DNA of 7,056 bases, from NCBI GenBank assembly GCA_947464365.1, contig CANHWS010000181.1, positions 1 to 7,056 of the forward strand, read 5' to 3'. The stretch is from Cytophagaceae bacterium (lineage in GTDB: Bacteria; Bacteroidota; Bacteroidia; Cytophagales; Flexibacteraceae). Position 1 is the stretch's first letter, and every line of letters starts with the position of its first letter. The notes below the pieces were generated by a model that saw only the letters and a program-made list of their open reading frames with translations, was not told the DNA's origin and searched no databases. The position numbers and the translations under genes were made by a program. This document shows positions 1 to 7,056 of this stretch, one piece after another.

Positions 1-3000
1 ACCGCTATCCAACACCCTGATTACAGGGGCCCAGAACCTGTTTGGGGTCAAGACCACGATGCGCTTTGGCCGTACCAAGGTTGTGGCCGTCGGGTCCGTC
101 CAGCGTGGTAAACAGAACAAGCTAACCCTGCGGGGAGGTAGCCAAACCCGTGATCTTGCGATCAGGGCTGATGCTTACGAGGCCAATAAGCATTTCTTCC
201 TATCCCAGTTCTTCCGCCAGAACTACGAGCCCTCGCTTAACAATCCTGCTATCAACCCACCACCATCTGGCGTGCGGGTCAACAGGGTGGAGGTTTATAT
301 CACCAATAGGGCCAACAATACCAGCACCATCCGGAGTATAGCGGGCCTAGCTGACTTAGGTGAGGCCACGCCTTTTAATCCTGCCAGTACCAGTGTTTCT
401 GGCCCACGCATAGCCACTCGCCCGACCAATAACGCCAACAACGACCTCTTCGCCCGTGGTAGCCGCGATCCACTGGTCCGCAGTGTGGACAACACCACCG
501 AGCAGCTGACCAATGCCTACGCCTTACGCCGCAGTGAAGATTTTGAGGTGCTGCGTGGTGCTCGTAAGTTGCTAGACAGGGACTTTACGTTCCATCCACA
601 GCTGGGTTATGTGTCGCTCAACACACCGTTACGTGATGACGAAGTGATTGCCGTCGCCTACGAATATGCCTTCAATGGCCAAGTCTATAAAGTGGGTGAG
701 CTGACCGAGGACTACCAATCCCTACAGCCTAATGATGTGGTGTTGCTTAAGCTGCTGCGGCCTAGCAAAAACAACTATGTCAGCAACCCGATGTGGCGGC
801 TCCAGATGCGGAACATCTACTCATTGGGTAGCAGCGGCATCAACCGTGAGGGTTTCCAACTCCGGATCATCTACCGAGATGATAGCACAGGTGTGGATAA
901 CCCAGCCTTGCGGCAAGGTGCCCGCATCAAAAACAAACAATTGGTGCAGGTCTTTAACCTAGACCGGCTAAACCCTGCCAACGAACTCCAGCCTGATGGC
1001 AACTTTGACTTTGTAGAAGGCGTCACCATCGACTCGCGCAATGGGCGGATCATCTTCCCGGTGCTCGAGCCATTTGGGTCTAACCTAGCGGCCCAGTTCA
1101 ACGCCGACGAAAACCTGTACCGCAACAAATACGTCTTCAGCGAGCTCTACACGCAGGTGCAGGCAGTGGCGCAGCAAGCAGCCAACAAAAATAAATTCTG
1201 GTTTACGGGCCGTACACAGTCTGCCGCTGGCGGATTTGATGTGCAACTACCATCGCCAAATATTTCGCCAGGCTCCGTGGTAGTGCAGGCCGGAACAGCA
1301 GTCCTGTCCGAAAACACAGACTATACCGTGGACTATCAGCTCGGTAAGGTCAAGATTGTCAATACAGGGGTCATGAGTGCTGGTCAGGACATCGAGATCC
1401 GGTACGAAACAGCTGATCTTTTTAGTTTCCAGCAGCGGTCATTCTTCGGTACGCGTGTCGATCATACCCTCAGTAAGGACATCAACATTGGTGGCACCTT
1501 GCTTTACCTTGACGAGCGGCCTTTGATCCGTCGTGTCTCGGTTGGTGAGGAGCCAACGACCAACCTAATGTGGGGTCTAGATGTGCAGTATCGCAAGGAT
1601 AGCCGTGTCCTGACCAAGTTGCTTGACAAACTACCCTTCTACGAAACCAAGGAGGTCTCCAATATCAACTTCACCGGCGAGTATGCCCGCATCCACCCGC
1701 TGGCCAACACCTTTGTGGACCCTAGTGGGGCTGGTATCAGCTATGTAGATGACTTTGAGGGCAGCCGCATCACAACTGACCTGTACCGCCAACCGACTAT
1801 CTGGCGCTTAGCGACCACCCCAGTAGGCAAAACGGGACGTAATACCGCCGCTGGCCCCCTCAGCTATAACGACTATCGGGCACGGATGGCATGGTACAAC
1901 ATCGACCAAGTGTTTTACCGCTCGTCAGGTGGGGTAAAGCCTGCTAACATCACTGAGGAATACGTCAACAACAACGATTTTGTGCGCCCTGTGGGTCCGC
2001 AAGAGGTTTTCCAGAACCGTGACTTACAGGCCGTCAACCTCAACGAATTCACGATGGACTTGGCCTACTACCCGCAGGAACGTGGCCAATATAACTTCAG
2101 CACCGACCTCAACCCTGATGGTACCCTACGCAACCCCCGCAACAATTGGGGTGGTATGATGCGGGGCCTGACGACCAACAACGACTTTGATGCCGCTAAC
2201 ATCGAGTTTGTCGAGTTCTGGATGATGTCGCCTTTCAAGGACAATGCCACCGCAGGCGAGATCGAAACCCGGATGCCAGACGGCACCCTCAAACAGTTCA
2301 CAGACAATAACAAACGCCGTGGCCTACTGCACCTAGACCTCGGGGCTATCTCCGAGGATGTGATGCCGGATAACAAATACCAGTTCGAGCAGGGCCTACC
2401 AACACCAGGGCAAAGCCAGGGGGTAGCCTCGCCAACTGCTTGGGGATTGGTACCAAACGGACAACGCCTTACCCCTGCCTTCAGCAACGATGGACGCGAG
2501 GCACAGGATGTGGGCATTGATGGCCTTAATGATACAGACGAGAGTACATTCTTCCAGGTCAATAGCCGACCCTATGTGCAAGAAGTCGCCCAGCGTGTGA
2601 CCGACCCCAATGCCATCTCTACCCTAACGACGGACCCAGCAGCGGATAACTACCAATACTACCTCAATGGCCCGACGGACAATAAGATCCTGGACCGCTA
2701 CAAGTACAACAACAACACTCAAGGCAATAGCCCGAACTCCTCAGGTGGGACCTTTACGCCTAGTAGCTATACTACCCCTGACGAGGAGGACCTTAACAAC
2801 GACCAGACCCTCAATCAGCTAGACCAGTATTTTAGCTATCAGGTCCGGATTGACCCGCGTGAGCTGGTCGTAGGACGCAACTATGTAGTGGACAAACTCG
2901 TAACCAACGAGGGTAAGTCCGAGTGGTACCTGATGCGGATTCCGCTACGTGACCTCAACCACCCGAACGGCGTGCGGGCTGTTGGTGGGCTGGACAACTT

Positions 3001-6000
3001 CAACAATATGCGTTTCATCCGTGTCTGGATGGATGGGTTTGAAGAGCCAGTGGTCCTGCGGATGTTGCAGTTCCAGCTAGTGGCCTCTACTTGGCGGCCC
3101 TATACCAAACAGCTGACGCCACGTCGTCCTGTTAATGATGACGAACCAGATGGCGCCCTCACGGTGGCAACTGTCAACGTCGAAGAAAATGGCGCTCAGA
3201 ACAATGCCATCGGCAAGGTGCCATACCAGATTCCGCCGAATATCAGCCGCGATCGTGACATCACCAGTGGTGTTAACCGTCGCCTTAATGAGCAATCGCT
3301 TTCTGTCTGTGTTGATCGCTTGCGGGACAATGATGCCAAGGCCTGTTTCAAGAACGTCAAATTTGACTTCCTGAACTACACCCGCCTCCGGATGTTTATC
3401 CATGCCCATACCCAGAACGAGCTTACCACCCGTGATGGCGATCTGTCGGCATTCATCAGACTAGGTACTGACTTCGAGGAAAACTACTATGAGGTCGAGA
3501 TCCCGCTTAAGCTATCGCCTACGGGCCAAGCCCTAAGTGCCGACCAAACTTGGCCATCCGAAAACGAGCTGGACATCATGTTTGATGACCTGTTTGGGGC
3601 TAAAGTGCAGCGGAACTTCGCGAAGGTGCCGCTTAATATGGCTTATGCAGTCTATAACGTCCGGGGTACTCGCCAGAACGTCTATGTCGTCGGCAACCCA
3701 GATATGAACGCCTGTAATACCATCATGATGGGCGTCCGGAACAGCTCAGCTGGCCGTGCAGGACCCAAAAATGTCTGCGTATGGTTCAACGAGCTACGCG
3801 TTACCGACTTCGTCAAGAACGAAGGTTGGGGCACGACAGGAAGGCTTGCCGTCAAACTAGCGGACTTGGGGCAGGTAACGGCTAGTGGCAAGTTTACCAG
3901 CATTGGTTTTGGTAGCATCGACCAGAAGATCAGCGAACGCTCGCGGTTCAATAGCTATTCTTACAACATGTCCGGCAACATTGCCCTGGACAAGTTTTTG
4001 CCCGTCAAGCTCGGCATCAAATTGCCAATGTATGCCAGCTATGAGCACCTCGCTACAGACCCACAATATGACCCACTAAACCCTGATATCAAGCTGGCGG
4101 CAACGTTGCAGGCATTGCGAGAGGACCCTCAGAACAGCTTTAAGGCGGATATGTATGAGGATATGGTGCGGGACCAAACCACCCGACGAAGTATCAACTT
4201 CACGAACGTACAACGGGTCAAGACGGGGAAGGGGCCTAGTCGATCCTATCCTTGGGACATCGAGAACCTGAACTTCACTTACGCCTATAGCGAGCAGCTC
4301 AGGACCAACATCAACATAGCTGACAATACCAACACGCTGACCAAATATGCCGCTGGCTATAATTATAGCACCAATGGTGGCATCGTGGAGCCGTTCAAGA
4401 ACATCAAGTTCATGGACAAGCCCTACCTCAAGTTTATCAAGGAGTTCAACTTTGCCTTCTTGCCGAGCCTGATTAGTTTCAGGGGGGATCTGGACCGTAC
4501 CTTCAACCGGAACGTGTTGCGTGGGTCAGACGTTTTTGGCGACAACCTGGACCCGACATTTGAGAAACTATTCACCTTTAACCGGACGTATGGCCTGCGG
4601 TATGCACCGTTCAAGAGTCTGGTGCTGGACTACTCGGCCAATAGCCAAGCCATCATTGATGAGCCTGCTGGTGAAGTCAACCAATTAGCCCAAGACTCAA
4701 TCTGGAAAAACATCCAGAAGGGAGGTCGTACCAAGGTCTTTAACCAAACAATAAGGGCCAACTACAAGGTGCCAATCGACAAGCTGCCCTATATGGACTG
4801 GGTAAATGCTGACCTGACATATGCGGCCGGCACCAACTGGATGGCAGCACCTACAGCCCTACAAGACACCCTCGGTAACGTTATCCAGAACAGCCGCGAA
4901 CGGGCCCTCAATGGCCAGATCAACCTCGTGAAGTTGTACAACAAGGTGTCTCTCCTGAACAAAATCAACAACCCGCCAGCCGAGCCACCCAAACCCAAAA
5001 AACCTGCCGATGACCCCAAAGGCCGTGGTAAAACCCCTCCGCCTACTGTTAAGGACACCACCAAAAAAGTGCCTCAGTTTAAGTTCCTGAAAGGCATCGC
5101 GCGCATCCTGATGTCAGCTAGGACCCTGAACCTGAGCTATACCGTTACGGAGAATACGATCCTGCCTGGCTTTATCCCGACACCGACCTACGTGGGGATG
5201 AATACCGACCTGATGGCACCGGGATGGGCATTTCTCTTAGGTGATCAAGACCCAGAAATTCGCCGCACGGCTGCCGAAAAAGGCTGGCTAGGCCGCAGTC
5301 GCCTCCAGAACCAGCCCTTCTCGCAGGTCATGACCGAGAACCTCACGGCAAGGCTTTCGCTTGAGCCTGTGCGGGATATGCGTATCCAGCTGGATGCCAA
5401 GATGACCAGCTCGGCCAATTACTCGGAGATTTGGCGGGATAGTAACCAGATCAAAACCATCCAGCCGAACTTCCAGTCCTTCAACGCAAGTCGTGGGGGT
5501 AGTTATAGCATATCGTATCTATCGATCGGTTCTGCCTTCTTGGGTGGCAACGATAGCGACAACAAAAACGAGGCCTTCAAACGGATGGAGCAGTACCGCA
5601 CGGTGATTTATGGTCGCCTGATGGACAACTATACTGCCAACAGGGAGCGCATCTTGGCCACAACGACGGATACCGCCCTGCTTACCCGACCAGAAGAAGC
5701 CCGCTATGACTCGAACTCGCAGGATGTGCTGATACCGGCTTTCTTGGCTGCTTATGGTGGCCAAGATCCGAACAAAGTAGGGCTCTCTGCTTTCCCACGC
5801 ATACCGCTACCGAACTGGCGTGTGGACTATGCTGGCCTAACCAAAATCCCGGCTATTGCGGAGATCTTCAGCTCTGTCAACCTCACCCATAGCTATACCA
5901 GCAGCTATAACGTCAGCAGCTACAGCAGTAACTTGGCCTACGGACCTGAGACCTTTGGCCTTAATAACAGCATCACGGACTACCCCACCCCGACCCGAAC

Positions 6001-6532
6001 AACGACCAGCAATGGGCGCAAAATCTTGTTCCAGAGCCCTTATACTATTAGCTCTGTTGTCATCACTGAGCGCTTTGCCCCAGTGATTGGTATCAACGTC
6101 CGGACCAAAAACAAGATCACCCTGCGAGCAGACTACAACCGTGACCGCAATATGTTGCTCAACCTCAGCAATGCGCAGGTGACCGAAACTGCCAGCCAAG
6201 ACATCACAGTCGGTGGTGGATATGCGGCCAGTGGGCTCAAGTTACCGTTCCGGATTCAGGGCAGGCAAATTGTGCTAACCAATGAGCTACAGGCCCGGAT
6301 GGATGTTACTTACCGTGAGACCGAAACCGTCCAACGGCAGCTAGATAGGCCCAACACCATCACGATGGGTAACCAAGATTTGCAGCTAAAACCAAGCGTC
6401 AATTACGTCATCAACCAACGGATGAACGTGCAGGCCTATTACGAATACACGATGAGTAACCCTAAGATCAGCAACTCGTTCAGGCGGGTGCAACAGCGGT
6501 TTGGGGTACAATTCCGCTTCACCTTGATGTAG
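1..6532 (+). CDS. sprA: SprA (Sov), T9SS outer-membrane translocon, 5'-partial
   Basis: SprA is the very large outer-membrane beta-barrel (36 strands in the Flavobacterium johnsoniae structure) through which the type 9 secretion system exports folded proteins. It works with PorV and a Plug protein and is powered by the GldLM motor; in gliders it is also needed for motility. Here the frame is open from base 2, and the codons before the first ATG (base 59) read NLFGVKTT, which is normal internal SprA sequence, so the true start lies upstream. About 2176 residues are visible, against roughly 2400-2500 for full-length homologues. Family landmarks, numbered from base 2: GTRVDHTLSKDINIGGT near 483 and an ERP near 505; YVDDFEGS at 581-588, followed by WRLATTP from 601; IEFVEFWMMSPF at 734-745; DPQYDPLNPDIKL at bases 4058-4096; APGWAFLLG from base 5216; and a C-terminus ending QFRFTLM. 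The body is rich in Asn, Thr, Tyr and Arg with alternating polar/aromatic stretches, as expected of barrel strands. Only four cysteines are seen. Leucine codons are evenly spread, with CTA well used. No frameshift or stop interrupts the frame, so the gene looks intact apart from the window edge. Recognition is from memory of the family, not a search, but I am very sure. Confidence 0.96.
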   Translation, partial: PLSNTLITGAQNLFGVKTTMRFGRTKVVAVGSVQRGKQNKLTLRGGSQTRDLAIRADAYEANKHFFLSQFFRQNYEPSLNNPAINPPPSGVRVNRVEVYITNRANNTSTIRSIAGLADLGEATPFNPASTSVSGPRIATRPTNNANNDLFARGSRDPLVRSVDNTTEQLTNAYALRRSEDFEVLRGARKLLDRDFTFHPQLGYVSLNTPLRDDEVIAVAYEYAFNGQVYKVGELTEDYQSLQPNDVVLLKLLRPSKNNYVSNPMWRLQMRNIYSLGSSGINREGFQLRIIYRDDSTGVDNPALRQGARIKNKQLVQVFNLDRLNPANELQPDGNFDFVEGVTIDSRNGRIIFPVLEPFGSNLAAQFNADENLYRNKYVFSELYTQVQAVAQQAANKNKFWFTGRTQSAAGGFDVQLPSPNISPGSVVVQAGTAVLSENTDYTVDYQLGKVKIVNTGVMSAGQDIEIRYETADLFSFQQRSFFGTRVDHTLSKDINIGGTLLYLDERPLIRRVSVGEEPTTNLMWGLDVQYRKDSRVLTKLLDKLPFYETKEVSNINFTGEYARIHPLANTFVDPSGAGISYVDDFEGSRITTDLYRQPTIWRLATTPVGKTGRNTAAGPLSYNDYRARMAWYNIDQVFYRSSGGVKPANITEEYVNNNDFVRPVGPQEVFQNRDLQAVNLNEFTMDLAYYPQERGQYNFSTDLNPDGTLRNPRNNWGGMMRGLTTNNDFDAANIEFVEFWMMSPFKDNATAGEIETRMPDGTLKQFTDNNKRRGLLHLDLGAISEDVMPDNKYQFEQGLPTPGQSQGVASPTAWGLVPNGQRLTPAFSNDGREAQDVGIDGLNDTDESTFFQVNSRPYVQEVAQRVTDPNAISTLTTDPAADNYQYYLNGPTDNKILDRYKYNNNTQGNSPNSSGGTFTPSSYTTPDEEDLNNDQTLNQLDQYFSYQVRIDPRELVVGRNYVVDKLVTNEGKSEWYLMRIPLRDLNHPNGVRAVGGLDNFNNMRFIRVWMDGFEEPVVLRMLQFQLVASTWRPYTKQLTPRRPVNDDEPDGALTVATVNVEENGAQNNAIGKVPYQIPPNISRDRDITSGVNRRLNEQSLSVCVDRLRDNDAKACFKNVKFDFLNYTRLRMFIHAHTQNELTTRDGDLSAFIRLGTDFEENYYEVEIPLKLSPTGQALSADQTWPSENELDIMFDDLFGAKVQRNFAKVPLNMAYAVYNVRGTRQNVYVVGNPDMNACNTIMMGVRNSSAGRAGPKNVCVWFNELRVTDFVKNEGWGTTGRLAVKLADLGQVTASGKFTSIGFGSIDQKISERSRFNSYSYNMSGNIALDKFLPVKLGIKLPMYASYEHLATDPQYDPLNPDIKLAATLQALREDPQNSFKADMYEDMVRDQTTRRSINFTNVQRVKTGKGPSRSYPWDIENLNFTYAYSEQLRTNINIADNTNTLTKYAAGYNYSTNGGIVEPFKNIKFMDKPYLKFIKEFNFAFLPSLISFRGDLDRTFNRNVLRGSDVFGDNLDPTFEKLFTFNRTYGLRYAPFKSLVLDYSANSQAIIDEPAGEVNQLAQDSIWKNIQKGGRTKVFNQTIRANYKVPIDKLPYMDWVNADLTYAAGTNWMAAPTALQDTLGNVIQNSRERALNGQINLVKLYNKVSLLNKINNPPAEPPKPKKPADDPKGRGKTPPPTVKDTTKKVPQFKFLKGIARILMSARTLNLSYTVTENTILPGFIPTPTYVGMNTDLMAPGWAFLLGDQDPEIRRTAAEKGWLGRSRLQNQPFSQVMTENLTARLSLEPVRDMRIQLDAKMTSSANYSEIWRDSNQIKTIQPNFQSFNASRGGSYSISYLSIGSAFLGGNDSDNKNEAFKRMEQYRTVIYGRLMDNYTANRERILATTTDTALLTRPEEARYDSNSQDVLIPAFLAAYGGQDPNKVGLSAFPRIPLPNWRVDYAGLTKIPAIAEIFSSVNLTHSYTSSYNVSSYSSNLAYGPETFGLNNSITDYPTPTRTTTSNGRKILFQSPYTISSVVITERFAPVIGINVRTKNKITLRADYNRDRNMLLNLSNAQVTETASQDITVGGGYAASGLKLPFRIQGRQIVLTNELQARMDVTYRETETVQRQLDRPNTITMGNQDLQLKPSVNYVINQRMNVQAYYEYTMSNPKISNSFRRVQQRFGVQFRFTLM
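2789..2824 (+). other. Dockerin/EF-hand-like acidic loop within SprA
   Basis: The twelve residues DLNNDQTLNQLD (window residues 930-941) place Asp, Asn, Asp, Asn and Asp at positions 1, 3, 5, 9 and 12. This is the spacing of the calcium loop of type I dockerins (DxNxDxxxNxxD). It follows TPDEE and precedes an aromatic strand, QYFSYQV. A second acidic stretch, DVGIDGLNDTDES, lies about 80 residues earlier. As I recall, other SprA proteins carry similar PDxEDxNxDxTxN sequences, so the loop is probably a family trait. Calcium binding is inferred from the pattern only. Confidence 0.5.
4970..5074 (+). other. Pro/Lys-rich low-complexity linker within SprA
   Basis: Window residues 1657-1691 of SprA form a 35-residue segment with 11 prolines and 8 lysines, including PPKPKKPADDPKGRGK. 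It is almost free of large hydrophobic residues, unlike the strand-forming sequence on both sides. It is likely a flexible, disordered loop between two barrel strands. It is followed by a lysine/phenylalanine-rich stretch (VPQFKFLKG) and then returns to conserved SprA sequence (LPGFIPTP). The side of the membrane it faces cannot be read from the sequence. Confidence 0.6.
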
Positions 6533-6543
6533 GGCGGCATAGC
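6533..6543. other. Convergent 11-bp gap between sprA and the glycosyltransferase gene
   Basis: The sprA stop codon (TAG, 6530-6532) and the opposite-strand glycosyltransferase stop (TAA, 6546-6544) are separated by only eleven bases. The two transcripts therefore converge here and, unless stopped, would read antisense into each other's 3' ends. A weak seven-base inverted repeat with one mismatch spans the gap (6531-6537 with 6553-6559), but it is followed by only three T residues, so I do not call a terminator. Confidence 0.8.
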
Positions 6544-7056
6544 TTAGTAGGTCCTCCCTTTCCACTCAAAACCACGGCCCAGCAACGTCCTAAACGCGAA
6601 GTAGGCTGCATAGAACGGGTAGCCCAAACCCACAATCATAAAGGCTGATGTGCGCCACCGGATGCCTAGTTGTTGGTAGGTTGGCAGTAACAGGAGGCAG
6701 TCCGCCAATAGTTTGTTGGACAGGAATATGGCCAACTGCGCCCAGCTAATGGTGCCAACAAATGCCAACCCAATTAGGACCAAGGTACCGAAGTGCCAAA
6801 GCCCCAAACCAGCAGCTAAGAGGCTATAAGCCAACCCGTCATACTGATCCCACTTGCTGGCCCAACGGGTGCGCTGCTGCACAAACTGATGCCATGTTGT
6901 TGCCGCTGCGGTCCGGACCAAAGCCCCTGATGTAGGCGCAAAAGCCAGCTGACCGGGATAGTGTGCAGCCAAACGATGCCAGAGGAACTCATCATCCCCG
7001 CTGGGTTGATGCTCTACACCTTCATACCCTCGTACTTTGACGAAGGCATGGCGATA
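6544..7056 (-). CDS. Family 2 glycosyltransferase, membrane-bound, C-terminal part (5'-partial)
   Basis: This is the last 170 residues of a processive-type GT2 glycosyltransferase, an enzyme that moves sugar from an activated nucleotide donor to a growing surface glycan or lipid acceptor at the inner membrane. The frame stays open to the right edge, where it reads YRHAFVKVRGYEG, so the start and the nucleotide-binding N-terminal half lie outside the window; the TTG at 6972 is an internal leucine. Visible motifs, numbered from the right edge: GDDEF at 20-24, which holds the acidic pair usually acting as catalytic base, and QRTRW at 61-65, the QxxRW motif that binds the acceptor end or diphosphate. 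Residues from about 75 onward are hydrophobic and give roughly three membrane segments (about 75-100, 103-127 and 136-160). The tail ends FEWKGRTY, with the WKGR often seen at the end of this family in Bacteroidota. The gene converges on sprA. Donor, acceptor and product cannot be told from this fragment. Confidence 0.9.
   Translation of the reverse strand, partial: YRHAFVKVRGYEGVEHQPSGDDEFLWHRLAAHYPGQLAFAPTSGALVRTAAATTWHQFVQQRTRWASKWDQYDGLAYSLLAAGLGLWHFGTLVLIGLAFVGTISWAQLAIFLSNKLLADCLLLLPTYQQLGIRWRTSAFMIVGLGYPFYAAYFAFRTLLGRGFEWKGRTY

Noticed and set aside
2068..2562. 164-codon open frame on the - strand inside sprA
   Set aside because: It lies fully antisense to strongly recognisable SprA coding sequence. 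Its product is rich in Ser, Arg, Leu and Cys with no domain I recognise, typical of a shadow of a GC-moderate gene.
3077..3409. 110-codon open frame on the - strand
   Set aside because: Antisense shadow of SprA; no recognisable motif or independent start signal.
4997..5068. Two A6 runs as a phase-variation or slippage site in sprA
   Set aside because: Both runs are short, encode lysines in a low-complexity linker, and the frame is intact; six A residues are too few to argue programmed slippage.
5837..6199. 120-codon open frame on the - strand
   Set aside because: Antisense to the conserved SprA C-terminal barrel; no start context or recognisable family.
6531..6559. Inverted repeat as an intrinsic, possibly bidirectional, terminator
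   Set aside because: The seven-base stem has a mismatch and a 15-base loop, overlaps the sprA stop codon, and has only a short T-run on the + strand and none on the - strand.
6970..6972. TTG as a start codon for the glycosyltransferase
   Set aside because: The frame continues upstream to the right edge with conserved GT2 sequence, including GDDEF, so the TTG is an internal leucine codon.

Overview
The window holds parts of two convergent genes, almost with no gap, and nothing else I can support. The organism is a member of the Bacteroidota. The evidence is the first gene, sprA, which encodes the outer-membrane translocon of the type 9 secretion system (T9SS), a system confined to that phylum and its close relatives. 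G+C is about 53% in four 60-base lines counted by hand (127/240). That is high for Flavobacteriia and fits better with Cytophagales, Chitinophagales or Saprospirales. The exact lineage is an inference.

Region 1 (left edge to 6532, + strand) is sprA. The reading frame is already open at base 2 and codes for typical SprA sequence before the first ATG (base 59), so the gene starts outside the window and its signal peptide and first few hundred residues are not visible. About 2176 residues are present, ending in a conserved barrel-type C-terminus rich in aromatic residues.

Region 2 (6533-6543) is an 11-base gap between the two stop codons, with no convincing terminator.

Region 3 (6544 to right edge, - strand) is the last 170 residues of a membrane-bound family 2 glycosyltransferase. 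It shows the acidic GDDEF block, a QxxRW motif and a hydrophobic C-terminal part. Its start lies beyond the right edge.

The two genes are transcribed toward each other, so they are not an operon. SprA exports proteins bearing T9SS C-terminal signals, including gliding adhesins. The glycosyltransferase probably builds a surface glycan or glycolipid, but the window does not show a functional link. I found no RNA gene, mobile element, CRISPR array, attachment site or promoter. No undescribed system is evident. The observations worth checking lie inside SprA: a dockerin-like calcium loop, exactly four cysteines in two pairs, a Pro/Lys-rich insert and an internal repeat.
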